From assembly GCF_026015985.1 (NCBI RefSeq), contig NZ_CP110389.1, positions 6,604,001 to 6,668,000 on the forward strand: DNA of 64,000 nucleotides, in the 5' to 3' direction. Source of the stretch: Rhodopseudomonas sp. P2A-2r (GTDB taxonomy: Bacteria > Pseudomonadota > Alphaproteobacteria > Rhizobiales > Xanthobacteraceae). Each line of letters opens with the position of its first letter. Within the stretch, counting starts at the first letter, position 1. This document shows, piece by piece, positions 1 to 10,111 of the stretch. The notes under the pieces were generated by a model. It saw nothing but the letters and a program-made list of their open reading frames with translations, was not told the DNA's origin and did no database searches. The position numbers were made by a program, and so were the translations under genes.

Positions 1-760
<760 letters not shown>

Positions 761-971
761 TGGAGTCTCCCTGAAGGCGCCATCCCCAGGGGACCGCCGA
801 TTTGGAGGTGTTTTAGGAAGGCACACCCGGCCCGTCAAATGCTCGCTGTCAGGAAGGACCGCTTTCGCGCCGGAGCCGATATGCGCGGAGGTTGTCCGAA
901 GGCGGGGAAAACACCCGCAATTTCCCGATCCCCTGTGATGGCCCCGGTAAAATTTGCTAGCGTCCGCCGCC

Positions 972-3701
972 ATGACGATCCAGCAGAACATCCCGGCTCC
1001 CGAGCCCGCCGCACCGCCCGTCGAAGACACCACCAAGGTGTCGCCGATGATGGAACAGTATCTCGAAATCAAGGCCGCCAATCCCGGCCTGCTGCTGTTC
1101 TACCGGATGGGCGACTTCTACGAGATGTTCTTCGAGGACGCCGAGATCGCCTCGCGGGCGCTCGGCATCGTGCTGACCAAGCGCGGCCGGTTCCAGGGCG
1201 CCGACATCGCCATGTGCGGCGTGCCGGTGGAACGTTCCGACGACTACCTGCACCGGCTGATCGCGCTCGGCCACCGCGTCGCGGTGTGCGAGCAGATGGA
1301 GAACCCGGCCGAGGCGCGCAAGCGCGGCAACAAGAGCGTGGTGAAACGCGACGTGGTGCGGGTGGTGACGCCGGGCACGCTGACCGAAGACACCCTGCTC
1401 GACGCGAAGACCAACAACTACCTGCTGGCGATTGCCCGGGCGAAGGGCTCCGCCGGCACCGACCGCATGGGTCTCGCCTGGATCGACATCTCCACCGCGG
1501 AATTCAACGTCACCGAATGCAGCGTGGCCGAGCTCGGCGCCACGCTGGCGCGGATCAATCCCAACGAGGCCATCGTCACCGACGCGCTGTACAGCGACCC
1601 CGACCTCAACCAGCTGCTGCGCGAACTGCCGGCGGTGACACCGGTGACCCGCGACGTGTTCGACGGCGCCACCGCGGAACGCCGGCTGTGCGACTATTTC
1701 GCTGTCGCCACCATGGACGGGCTCAGCGCCCTGTCGCGGCTCGAAGCCGCCGCGGCGGCCGCCGCCGTCACCTATATCGACCGCACCCAGTTCGGCAAAC
1801 GCCCGCCGCTGTCGCCTCCATCACGCGAGGCCGCCGGCACCACCATGGCGATCGACCCCGCCACCCGCGCCAACCTCGAACTGACGCGCACACTCGGCGG
1901 CGAGCGCAAGGGCTCGCTGCTCGACGCCATTGACGGCACCGTGACCGCCGCCGGCTCGCGGCTGCTGGCACAACGCCTCGCAGCCCCGCTCACCGACGCC
2001 GCCGCGATCGGCCGCAGGCTCGATGCGGTGGCGGCGTTCGTGGCCGACAGCGCGCTGCGCGACGACATCCGTTCCGCGCTGAAGGCCGCCCCCGACATGT
2101 CGCGCGCGCTGGCGCGACTGACGGTCGGCCGCGGCGGACCGCGCGACCTCGCCGCCTTGCGCGACGGCGTGCTGGCCGCCGAAAAGGTGCTGGCGCGGCT
2201 GTCCGGCATCGACAGCCTGCCGGCCGATATCGCGGCGGCGATGGACGCGCTGCGCCGATCGTCGCGCGAACTGGCCGATACCTTTACCCGCGCACTCGCA
2301 GAAGAGCTGCCGCTGATGAAGCGCGACGGCGGCTTTGTCCGCGAGGGATTTGAAGCCGCGCTCGACGAGACCCGCAACCTGCGCGACGCCTCACGGCTGG
2401 TGGTCGCGGCAATGCAGGCGCGCTACGCCGACGACTGCGGCGTCAAGGGCCTCAAGATCCGCCACAACAACGTGCTCGGCTATTTCGTCGAAGTGACCGC
2501 GCAGCACGGCGACAAGCTGATGACGCCGCCGCTGAATGCCACCTTCATTCACCGCCAGACGCTGGCCGGGCAGACCCGCTTCACGACCGCCGAACTCGGC
2601 GAGATCGAGGCCAAGATCGCCAATGCCGGCGACCGGGCGCTGGGACTCGAGCTGGAAATCTTCGACCGGCTGCAGTCGATGGTGATGGACGCCTCCGACG
2701 ACCTGCACGCCGCGGCGCATGCCTTCGCGCTGCTCGATGTCGCGACCTCGCTGGCCAAGCTCGCGGTCGACGACAATTATGTGCGCCCGGACGTCGACAT
2801 GTCGCTTGGCTTCGCCATCGAGGGCGGCCGCCATCCGGTGGTGGAGCAGGCCTTGCGCCGCGACGGGAATTCCTTCGTTGCCAATGCTTGCGATCTATCA
2901 CCCGGTCCGGCGCAAAAATCCGGCCAGATCTGGCTGATCACCGGCCCCAACATGGCCGGCAAATCGACGTTCCTCCGGCAGAACGCGCTGATCGCGCTGC
3001 TGGCGCAAATCGGCAGCTACGTGCCGGCCAGCCGCGCCCGCATCGGCATTGTCGATCGCCTGTTCTCCCGCGTCGGCGCCGCCGACGATCTGGCGCGCGG
3101 CCGCTCGACCTTCATGGTCGAGATGGTCGAGACCGCGGTGATTCTGAACCAGGCGAGCGAGCGCGCGCTGGTGATCCTCGACGAGATCGGCAGGGGCACC
3201 GCGACCTTCGACGGCCTCTCCATTGCCTGGGCCTCGATCGAGCATCTGCACGAGAGCAACCGCTGCCGTGCTTTGTTCGCGACACACTATCACGAACTGA
3301 CCGCGCTGTCGGCCAAGCTGCCGCGGTTGTTCAACGCCACGGTGCGGGTCAAGGAATGGCACGGCGACGTGGTGTTCCTGCACGAGGTGCTGCCGGGCTC
3401 GGCGGATCGTTCCTACGGCATCCAGGTCGCGAAGCTCGCCGGGCTTCCTGCGCCGGTGATTGCGCGTGCAAAGTCGGTGCTGGCAAAGCTGGAAGCACAG
3501 GACCGCGGCCAGAGCGCGCGAGCGCTGGTCGACGATCTCCCGCTGTTCGCGGTCCCTTCACGCTCCGCGGTGGAAATCGTACCACCGACCGAGGCCGAGC
3601 AGCTCATCGAGGCACTGAAAGCGATCCATCCCGACGAAATGTCGCCGCGCGATGCGCTGGACGCACTCTATGCGCTGAAGGCGAAACTGCCGAAGGGGTG
3701 A
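972..3701 (+). CDS. mutS: DNA mismatch repair protein MutS
   Basis: Mismatch-recognition ATPase of methyl-independent and methyl-directed repair, binding mispairs and recruiting MutL. At 909 aa it is slightly longer than E. coli MutS (853). The N-terminal mismatch-reading motif is visible as [14 protein letters not shown] (Phe-Tyr-Glu) near residue 40. The C-terminal ABC-type ATPase has Walker [10 protein letters not shown] at residues 658-666, Walker [11 protein letters not shown] near 735-745 and the FATHYHEL switch region after it. An in-frame TTG at 954 gives a longer frame, but the ATG at 972 starts [15 protein letters not shown], as in relatives, and is preferred. Transcribed away from the thiolase; followed by a palindromic repeat that may end transcription. 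Confidence 0.97.
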   Translation: MTIQQNIPAPEPAAPPVEDTTKVSPMMEQYLEIKAANPGLLLFYRMGDFYEMFFEDAEIASRALGIVLTKRGRFQGADIAMCGVPVERSDDYLHRLIALGHRVAVCEQMENPAEARKRGNKSVVKRDVVRVVTPGTLTEDTLLDAKTNNYLLAIARAKGSAGTDRMGLAWIDISTAEFNVTECSVAELGATLARINPNEAIVTDALYSDPDLNQLLRELPAVTPVTRDVFDGATAERRLCDYFAVATMDGLSALSRLEAAAAAAAVTYIDRTQFGKRPPLSPPSREAAGTTMAIDPATRANLELTRTLGGERKGSLLDAIDGTVTAAGSRLLAQRLAAPLTDAAAIGRRLDAVAAFVADSALRDDIRSALKAAPDMSRALARLTVGRGGPRDLAALRDGVLAAEKVLARLSGIDSLPADIAAAMDALRRSSRELADTFTRALAEELPLMKRDGGFVREGFEAALDETRNLRDASRLVVAAMQARYADDCGVKGLKIRHNNVLGYFVEVTAQHGDKLMTPPLNATFIHRQTLAGQTRFTTAELGEIEAKIANAGDRALGLELEIFDRLQSMVMDASDDLHAAAHAFALLDVATSLAKLAVDDNYVRPDVDMSLGFAIEGGRHPVVEQALRRDGNSFVANACDLSPGPAQKSGQIWLITGPNMAGKSTFLRQNALIALLAQIGSYVPASRARIGIVDRLFSRVGAADDLARGRSTFMVEMVETAVILNQASERALVILDEIGRGTATFDGLSIAWASIEHLHESNRCRALFATHYHELTALSAKLPRLFNATVRVKEWHGDVVFLHEVLPGSADRSYGIQVAKLAGLPAPVIARAKSVLAKLEAQDRGQSARALVDDLPLFAVPSRSAVEIVPPTEAEQLIEALKAIHPDEMSPRDALDALYALKAKLPKG

Positions 3702-3704
3702 GGC

Positions 3705-3842
3705 ACGTGTCCCGGACGCGCTGCAGCGTTCTTCACGCTGCCGCGCAGATCCGGGACCCAAAAGCCAATCGAAATTGATGGGCCCCGGATCTGCGGTGCA
3801 CCACGCCGCGAAGTGCGGCGCAGTGCACCGCGTCCGAGGAAT
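3705..3842. repeat. Paired palindromic repeat, family A (copy 1)
   Basis: Two adjacent imperfect hairpins with GC-rich arms. The first runs from tcccggacgcgctgc to gcgcagatccggga (about 3709-3757); the second, in opposite order, from gccccggatctgcgg to ccgcgtccgagg (about 3782-3838). The same paired design, with the same arm words ccggacgcg and agatccgg, recurs at 20146-20282 and 23284-23414. It lies between convergent mutS and the gene ending at 3852, a typical REP/BIME-like location. Confidence 0.75.
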
Positions 3843-3851
3843 GTGTCGCTT

Positions 3852-4646
3852 CTATCGCGCCACCCGCCATCGTCCCAACGACCACAGCCCGAGATTCCAG
3901 ACCACGCAGATCGCCAGCGCGAGGCACAGCGCGGGCGCCGAGCCCAGTCGCACCGCGGTGAGGTTGAGCACCATGATCGACAGCACAAACCCCATCAGGC
4001 CCCAGCCGCTGTTGGCGATCACCGCGGCGGTCGGCACGCCGCCGATCCGCGGGTGCATCAACACGATCATGCTGGTGAGCGCCACCGGATAGAGCGCCAG
4101 GATGCCGCTGCCGGCCGGCCCGATGGTGTGCGACAGTGTCACCACAGTGGCGACTAGCGTTGCGACCAGCACGGCGCGCAACGGAATGTCATACCAGAGC
4201 CGCGTCACCAGCGGCATCCGCGCATGGCGATAGCGCGCCATCAGCGGCAGACAGACCGCAAAGGCCAGCGCATTGGCCAGGACTCCGGCAGTGAGCGACC
4301 AGTCGAAGCTGCGCACCAGCGCCGCCAGGGCGAACCACACCAGCACCGCGGCACCGAGACTGACCATCACGCTGCGGCGCTGCGCCAGCCATACATAGGT
4401 CAGGCAGAAGAACATGGTCGCGGCGTTGACCGGGATGCTCGCCAGTGTGCCCTGCGCGATGAAGGCGGCGTCGTGATCCATCGCCAGGAAGACATAGGAC
4501 GGCCCGGCCGAGATCGGCAGCGTCGCCACCAGCGCGCCGATCACCGGTCCGGAGCGTTCGATGATGATCGAGGCGCTGACCACGAAGGCGGCGGTCACCG
4601 CCATGCGCAGCAGCAGCGTCAGGGCAAAGGCAAGTTCGGGGGACAT
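3852..4646 (-). CDS. Uncharacterised multi-spanning membrane protein
   Basis: A 264-aa protein with about eight hydrophobic segments spread over its whole length, for example FALTLLLRMAVTAAFVV near the N-terminus and ALCLALAICVVWNLGLW near the C-terminus. I do not recognise the family. A conserved-looking patch IGALVATLPISAGPSYVFLA lies near residues 33-52. The open frame runs upstream to 4784, but that extension comes from a repeat element (4655-4822) and is arginine-rich and non-membrane, so the start MSPELAFALTLL at 4646 is chosen. It sits between mutS and an OsmC-like gene on the opposite strand to mutS. A transporter or permease role is possible but unproven. Confidence 0.8.
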   Translation of the reverse strand: MSPELAFALTLLLRMAVTAAFVVSASIIIERSGPVIGALVATLPISAGPSYVFLAMDHDAAFIAQGTLASIPVNAATMFFCLTYVWLAQRRSVMVSLGAAVLVWFALAALVRSFDWSLTAGVLANALAFAVCLPLMARYRHARMPLVTRLWYDIPLRAVLVATLVATVVTLSHTIGPAGSGILALYPVALTSMIVLMHPRIGGVPTAAVIANSGWGLMGFVLSIMVLNLTAVRLGSAPALCLALAICVVWNLGLWSLGRWRVAR

Positions 4647-4654
4647 CGCTTCTT

Positions 4655-4822
4655 TCTTGCCCCCTCTCTTTGAGGAGGCGGAGGGTCGGCGTGCAGCACG
4701 CGAAACGTGATGCGCGTCGCGGTGGCGACTGCGATAGTTGCGGAACTGAGGAATCACCCGCCCGTATCGTTTCGCGGGATGCACTACGCGATACGCCCCT
4801 CCCCCTCAAGGGAGGGTGAAGA
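4655..4822. repeat. Interspersed repeat, family D (copy 1)
   Basis: An inverted-repeat element bounded by ccccctctctttgagg...gagggtcggcg on the left and gcccctccccctcaagggagggtgaag on the right, with a GC-rich inner palindrome (cacgcgaaacgtgatgcg ... cgtttcgcgggatgc). A second copy with the same end words is at 47478-47642. It provides the spurious N-terminal extension of the membrane-protein frame. Confidence 0.65.
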
Positions 4823-4833
4823 TGCGCCGTGTC

Positions 4834-5343
4834 CTACACCCGCGTCATCGATACCGACATCTGCGGACCGTTCCTGAGGCTCTGATAGACCACGCAATAG
4901 CGTTCGGTCAGTTTCAGCAGCAGATCGAGCTTGTCCTGCGGCGCGTCGGTATCGACCTCAAAGCGCAGCCTGATCGCCTTGATGCCGACGGGGGCTTCCT
5001 TGTCGAGGCCGAGGGTGCCGCGGAAATCGAGATCACCTTCCGCAATGACGATGCCGGAGCGCAGGGGGACTTCCACCGCAGTGGCTACCGACTTCAGGGT
5101 GACGCCGGCGCAGGCGACCAAAGCCTCCAGCAGCATGTCGCCGGAACACAGTTCGAGGCCGGAGCCGCCGGCGCCGGGATGCAGCCCGGCGACACCCAGC
5201 GCACGCCCGGTTTCCAACTTGCAGGCAATGCCCTCGCTCTCAAGCGAGCCGCTCGCCGTCAGTGTGATGAGGGCGGCGGCGGGATCCGACCTGTAGCGCT
5301 CCTTGATCGGGGCCTGCGTCGCGCGAAGGGTGGCGGCGTCCAT
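4834..5343 (-). CDS. OsmC-family protein
   Basis: About 169 aa, the usual size for OsmC/Ohr proteins, which reduce organic hydroperoxides with a cysteine pair. The region GLELCSGDMLLEALVACAG (residues 62-80) matches the first helix of the fold, with the reactive Cys at about 78; a second Cys in LTERYCVVYQSL (about 149) matches the resolving position. Cys66 is an extra cysteine. ATG at 5343 with AAGGAA about 8 bases upstream. No MarR-type OhrR regulator is next to it. It could be a general OsmC-like protein rather than a true Ohr; the family is firm, the substrate is not. Confidence 0.88.
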   Translation of the reverse strand: MDAATLRATQAPIKERYRSDPAAALITLTASGSLESEGIACKLETGRALGVAGLHPGAGGSGLELCSGDMLLEALVACAGVTLKSVATAVEVPLRSGIVIAEGDLDFRGTLGLDKEAPVGIKAIRLRFEVDTDAPQDKLDLLLKLTERYCVVYQSLRNGPQMSVSMTRV

Positions 5344-5550
5344 GAGCTGTTCCTTGTCCTGCCCGCCGGATATAGCGCTTTGCCGCGGGCCCGACTACAT
5401 GACGATCACGCGGTCGCGGCCGGCCCTGCCGTGCTGCATTGCACCAATCCGGCACGCCCGGCTGCCCGCGACCGGAAAAGTGCAGTGTCAGCAACCCTAT
5501 CGCCACAATGACCGTGACAGCGCCTGCGCCGTCCGATATCGGGATTATCC

Positions 5551-8352
5551 ATGGACAGCGTTGCGACCGACACAAAACCCGCCGCCGACGAGGGCTTCGA
5601 TACCGCACGGATCGCCGGCGTGATCGACGAGCTTGCTGCGACGCACCACGGGCATGGCGACCAGTTCCGCGGCGCCGTCGCCAAGATGCTGAAGGCCGAA
5701 CTGCAGAAGGCCAAGGAAACCGCCGAAGCGGTGCTGCTGATCGATCGTCACGGCCGGCGTTGCGCCGAGCGATTGTGTGTCGTGCAGGACGAGATCATCC
5801 GCATGCTCTATGCCGCCGCGACGCGGCATCTGTACCGCTCGTCGATTCCGTCGGCCTCGGAGCGCATGGCGGTGGTCGCCACCGGCGGCTACGGGCGCGG
5901 GCTGATGGCGCCGGACTCCGACATCGACCTGCTGTTCATCCTGCCCTACAAGCAGACCGCCTGGGGCGAGCAGGTCGCCGAGGCCATCCTGTACTGCCTG
6001 TGGGACATGGGCCTCAAGGTCGGCCACGCCACCCGCTCGGTCGACGAATCGATCCGCCAGGCGCGCGGCGACATGACCATCCGCACCGCGATTCTCGAGA
6101 CCCGCTTCCTGACCGGCGACCAGCCGCTCTACGACGAACTGGTCGCGCGGTTCGACAGCGAGGTGGTGCAGGGCACCGCCACCGAATTCGTCACCGCCAA
6201 GCTGGCCGAGCGCGAGGAGCGCCATCGGCGCGCCGGACAGTCGCGCTACCTGGTCGAGCCCAACGTCAAGGACGGCAAGGGCGGCCTGCGCGACCTGCAC
6301 ACCCTGTTCTGGATCGCCAAGTACGTCTACCGCGTGCGTGACAGCGGCGAGCTGGTGGAGCGCGGCGTGTTCGACGCGCATGAATACCGCACCTTCCGCC
6401 GCTGCGAGGACTTTCTGTGGTCGGTGCGCTGCAACCTGCACTTCCTCAGCCGCCGGCCGGAAGAGCGACTGTCGTTCGACATGCAGCGCGAGATCGCACA
6501 GCGGCTCGGCTACACCTCGCATCCCGGCATGCAGGACGTCGAACGCTTCATGAAGCACTACTTCCTGATCGCCAAGGAGGTCGGCAACCTCACCGCGATC
6601 CTGTGCGCGAAGCTGGAAGACCAGCAGGCCAAGCCGGCGCCGGCGCTGGTGCTGAGCCGGATGATGGCGCGGCTGCGGCCGACCGCCCGGCGTCAACGGG
6701 TGCCGGAGAGCGACGACTTCATCATCGACAACAACCGCATCAACCTTGCCGCCCCCGACGTGCTGAAGCACGATCCTGTCAACATGATCCGGCTGTTTCG
6801 CCTCGCGCAGAAGAACAACCTGGCATTCCATCCCGACCTGATGCGCGCAGTGACCCGCTCGTTGCGGCTGATCAACGCGCCGCTGCGCGAGAATCCCGAA
6901 GCCAACAAGCTGTTCATGGAGATCCTGACCTCGGAGAATGCCGAGATCGTGCTGCGGCGGATGAACGAGACCGGGGTGCTCGGCCACTTCATCCGTTCGT
7001 TCGGCCGCATCGTCTCCATGATGCAATTCAACATGTATCACCACTACACCGTGGACGAGCATCTGTTGCGCTGCGTCGGAATCCTGCAGGAGATCGAGCG
7101 CGGCGGAAATGACGAGTTCATTGTCGCCTCCGACCTGATGCGCAAGATCCAGCCCGAGCACCGCGCAGTGATCTATGCCACCGTGCTGCTGCACGACATC
7201 GCCAAGGGGCGGCCCGAGGATCACTCCACCGCCGGCGCCAAGGTGGCGCGGCGGCTGTGCCCGCGGCTCGGCTTCAATGCCGCCGACACCGAGCTGATCG
7301 CCTGGCTGATCGAGGAACACCTCACCATGTCCACGGTGGCGCAGTCGCGCGACCTGTCGGACTCCAAGACCATCGAGAATTTCGCCGCCGTGGTGCAGTC
7401 GGTGGAGCAGATGAAGCTGCTGACCATCCTCACCACCGCCGACATCCGTGGCGTCGGTCCGGGCGTCTGGAACGGCTGGAAGGCCCAGCTGCTGCGCACG
7501 TTGTATTACGAGACCGAGCCGGTGCTGACCGGCGGCTTCTCCGAGGTCAACCGCGCCCAGCGCATCGAGGCCGCGCAGCGCGAATTCCGCGCCGCCTTCA
7601 CCGAATGGCCGGAGGCCGAGCTCAGCGCCTATATCGCGCGGCACTATCCGGCCTACTGGCTCAAGGTCGACCTCGACCGCAAACTGCGCCACGCCCGCTT
7701 CCTGCGCGCCTCCGAGACCGCCGGCCACAAGCTGGCGATCAATGTCGGCTTCGACGAGGCTCGCGGCGTCACCGAGCTGACGATCCTGGCGGTCGACCAT
7801 CCCTGGCTGCTGTCGATCATCGCCGGCGCCTGCGCCTCGGCCGGCGCCAACATCGTCGACGCGCAGATCTACACCACCACCGACGGCCGTGCGCTCGACA
7901 CCATCGCCATCCGCAGGGAATACGACCGCGACGACGACGAGGGCCGCCGCGCCACGCGGATCGGCGAGATGATCGAGGACGTGCTGGAAGGCAAGCTGCG
8001 GCTGCCGGAGACCGTCGCCAAGCGCGCCGCCAGCAAGGGCAAGCTGCGGCCGTTCACGGTGGAGCCCGAGGTCATCGTCAACAACCAGTGGTCGGAACGC
8101 TATACCGTGATCGAAGTGTCCGGCCTCGACCGCCCCGGCCTGCTCTACGAACTGACCACCGCGATCTCCAAGCTCAACCTCAACATCGCCTCCGCCCATG
8201 TGGCGACCTTCGGCGAACGCGCCCGCGACGTGTTCTACGTCACCGACCTCTTGGGCGCGCAGATCAACGCGCCGACACGGCAGGCGGCCATCAAGCGCGC
8301 GCTGATCCACCTGCTTGCCAACGGCGACGTCGCCGCCGCGCCGGCAGCCTGA
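5551..8352 (+). CDS. glnD: Bifunctional [protein-PII] uridylyltransferase / uridylyl-removing enzyme GlnD
   Basis: Cytoplasmic nitrogen sensor that uridylylates PII proteins (GlnB/GlnK) under nitrogen limitation and removes UMP when glutamine is high. The 933 aa are typical. Domains in order: nucleotidyltransferase with GGYGRGLMAPDSDIDLLF at residues 112-129 (the catalytic G-S/D-x-D-x-D block), a GlnD-specific helical linker, an HD phosphohydrolase domain with LLHDIAKGRPEDHS (His548-Asp549), then two glutamine-sensing ACT domains at about 740-815 and 849-925. All key motifs are intact. Start ATG at 5551 gives MDSVATDTKPAAD. A long antisense frame covers it but is a shadow of its GC bias. Confidence 0.97.
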   Translation: MDSVATDTKPAADEGFDTARIAGVIDELAATHHGHGDQFRGAVAKMLKAELQKAKETAEAVLLIDRHGRRCAERLCVVQDEIIRMLYAAATRHLYRSSIPSASERMAVVATGGYGRGLMAPDSDIDLLFILPYKQTAWGEQVAEAILYCLWDMGLKVGHATRSVDESIRQARGDMTIRTAILETRFLTGDQPLYDELVARFDSEVVQGTATEFVTAKLAEREERHRRAGQSRYLVEPNVKDGKGGLRDLHTLFWIAKYVYRVRDSGELVERGVFDAHEYRTFRRCEDFLWSVRCNLHFLSRRPEERLSFDMQREIAQRLGYTSHPGMQDVERFMKHYFLIAKEVGNLTAILCAKLEDQQAKPAPALVLSRMMARLRPTARRQRVPESDDFIIDNNRINLAAPDVLKHDPVNMIRLFRLAQKNNLAFHPDLMRAVTRSLRLINAPLRENPEANKLFMEILTSENAEIVLRRMNETGVLGHFIRSFGRIVSMMQFNMYHHYTVDEHLLRCVGILQEIERGGNDEFIVASDLMRKIQPEHRAVIYATVLLHDIAKGRPEDHSTAGAKVARRLCPRLGFNAADTELIAWLIEEHLTMSTVAQSRDLSDSKTIENFAAVVQSVEQMKLLTILTTADIRGVGPGVWNGWKAQLLRTLYYETEPVLTGGFSEVNRAQRIEAAQREFRAAFTEWPEAELSAYIARHYPAYWLKVDLDRKLRHARFLRASETAGHKLAINVGFDEARGVTELTILAVDHPWLLSIIAGACASAGANIVDAQIYTTTDGRALDTIAIRREYDRDDDEGRRATRIGEMIEDVLEGKLRLPETVAKRAASKGKLRPFTVEPEVIVNNQWSERYTVIEVSGLDRPGLLYELTTAISKLNLNIASAHVATFGERARDVFYVTDLLGAQINAPTRQAAIKRALIHLLANGDVAAAPAA

Positions 8353-8484
8353 GCGGATATAAGCGACTGGAATCAAGGCGTTCCGCGGGCGTCCGCTGGC
8401 GCGTGCATTCCCGTCGGCCTTTGGCGGGAACCAATCGCCTCCCTCCGGCTTGTACTCACTTGCTTTCAAACCGAGGGATAATCA

Positions 8485-8775
8485 ATGAGACTCGCAAAGA
8501 TGATCGTGGCGGGCGCTGTACTGATGACCATCGGTTCGGCTGCCTGGGCACAGGAGGCACGGACGGGAACGGTTACCTTGATCGATCGGATCAATGGCGC
8601 AATCGCGATCCAGCCCACGCAAAGCGGAACGGTCGGCGCGAACAGTGCCGGCGCGGCCGAACGGTTCAAGGTCGAGAGCGGAATGCTGGAGCCGATTCAT
8701 GCCGGCGACAAGGTCAAGTTCTCCGTCAGCGAGACCGGCGCGACGAAGAGCATCACGAAGATCGAGAAGCAGTAA
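8485..8775 (+). CDS. Small periplasmic protein, CusF-like fold suspected
   Basis: A 96-aa protein with a clear signal peptide, MRLAKMIVAGAVLMTIGSAAWA, cleaved after AWA, leaving about 74 residues. The mature part (RTGTVTLIDRINGAIAIQ ... GDKVKFSVSETG) has the alternating beta pattern and the 'GTV..ID..NG.I.I' opening of CusF-like copper-binding domains. I see no Met/His cluster like the CusF copper site, so metal binding is uncertain. RBS GAGGG about 8 bases before ATG 8485. It stands alone between glnD and a convergent TRAP binding-protein gene; no copper efflux genes are nearby. Confidence 0.8.
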   Translation: MRLAKMIVAGAVLMTIGSAAWAQEARTGTVTLIDRINGAIAIQPTQSGTVGANSAGAAERFKVESGMLEPIHAGDKVKFSVSETGATKSITKIEKQ

Positions 8776-8868
8776 CTTCGGGAACGACCTGCCACGGCAG
8801 AACAAATGGTCGATTCCGGGTTCGCACCCGGAATCGCCGTGTTGGGTGGCCATCATATCGATGACGCT

Positions 8869-9851
8869 CTATTTCTTGCCCGCGTTAAACGCATCCAGAA
8901 TCTGGTTGCAGACGGCCCCGGCGCGACTGCACCATGCGCGCTGCGCCGACACGGATCCCGACCTCAGCGCCGCGACCACGTCCGGTGCCGGGCTGGAATC
9001 GATGGTGACGCCATCCTCGGCCATGCGCTTGTAGTTCGCCTGCAGCCGGATCGATAGCGCAGTCCACAATTCAGTTTCCGTCTGTCGGCCGGCGGCATCC
9101 ACCGCCGCTTTCAGCTCCGGGGTAAGCCCGTCATAGGCTGACTGATTGAGGCTCGCCACCGAAAGCGGCAGCGAATAGGTGATCTCGGTGAACTGGTGCA
9201 GAAACTCGGCCATCCGCTTGCCGGCGCCGCCATCCCCGAGGACAGCACCGCGTTCATGCTGCCGTCGACCAGCTTCGGCATCGTGTCCGCAAAACTGATG
9301 CTCGCCGCTTTGGCGCCGGCGGCAGCGAAAACGTCGCTCGACACCTTGTCGTAGGTACGGATCGACAGGCTTGCCAGATCGGCGGGCGTCTTCAGTGGTC
9401 CCTTCGACCAGATGCCCGACGGCGGCCACGGCGTCAGGTACAACAGCCGCTGGCCCTTCTGCTGCAGCGCCGCCGCAATGACCGGGCGCGCTAGGTCGGC
9501 CAGACGCCTGGCGTCGGCGATCGACGTCGCCAGAAACGGCAATGACGGCAGCGCGAAGATCGGATCCTCATTTTCCAGCGCGCCGGCAAACGCATCGCCC
9601 GCCTGCACACGATTGTCCGCCACCGCGGCGAGCATGCCCGCCGATTTGATCCCTGCCGCAGCATCGAATCCGGGCTTGATCCGGATATTTCCCGAGCTGA
9701 GTTCTTCGAGGCGTTTCGCGAAGGTGGTGACGCCGAGGCCCGGCATGGTGTTCTGAGGGTACTCCGTCGCCATGTCCCAGACCGTCTCGGCCCGGCTGGT
9801 CACAGGAAGCGCCAGCAACAGCGCGCCGGCCAGCATGGAGGAAATTCGCAC
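8869..9851 (-). pseudogene. TRAP-type solute-binding protein (DctP family), frameshifted
   Basis: Reads as a periplasmic TRAP-transporter binding protein of about 327 aa split by one lost base. The first frame starts at ATG 9851 with signal peptide MRISSMLAGALLLALPVTSRA and continues to VDGSMNAVLSSG. The remainder, GGAGKRMAEFLHQFTEITYS to the C-terminal ILDAFNAGKK, is in another frame. Adding one G to the coding-strand run GGGG (plus-strand cccc at 9234-9237) restores VLSSG-DGGAGKR without any other defect. No DctQ/DctM membrane subunits are adjacent, so even if intact it is an orphan binding protein. It is divergent from a chemoreceptor, which also carries a one-G loss. Error versus real inactivation is unresolved. 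Confidence 0.85.
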
Positions 9852-10028
9852 GGTTTCTCCAGTTCAAAGGGGATCACTCAGCCTGATCAGAGCATGTCAG
9901 GCATATGCGACGCGAGGTCAAATGTCCGGCAGTGGCTGCGCGCAATGTAAGCTGCGCCGGAGTCCTTGACGCGAGTACCACCGGAGCATTCCGACTGGCC
10001 GCGGCCGAGCAGCGGTGCAGTCTTGAGC

Positions 10029-10043
10029 TTAAGCCTTCATTAT
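10029..10043. promoter_or_regulatory. Near-match to CtrA site upstream of chemoreceptor
   Basis: TTAA-gccttca-TTAT, one base short of the alphaproteobacterial CtrA consensus TTAA-N7-TTAA, about 70 bases before the chemoreceptor start at 10112, in an AT-richer stretch. Chance occurrence is quite possible. Confidence 0.25.
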
Positions 10044-10111
10044 TGCATCTCAAATAATCATCACCGAATTGTCTTGCGAATTTTTAGTATCAATCAAATT
10101 GAAGGTTCTCG

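Noticed and set aside
4647..4784. N-terminal extension of the membrane protein
   Set aside because: Lies inside the family D repeat; basic and non-membrane, no RBS.
5545..8469. 974-codon antisense frame over glnD
   Set aside because: Mirror of GC-rich codon bias; low-complexity His/Gly/Ala-rich translation with no domain, while glnD on the other strand is unmistakable.
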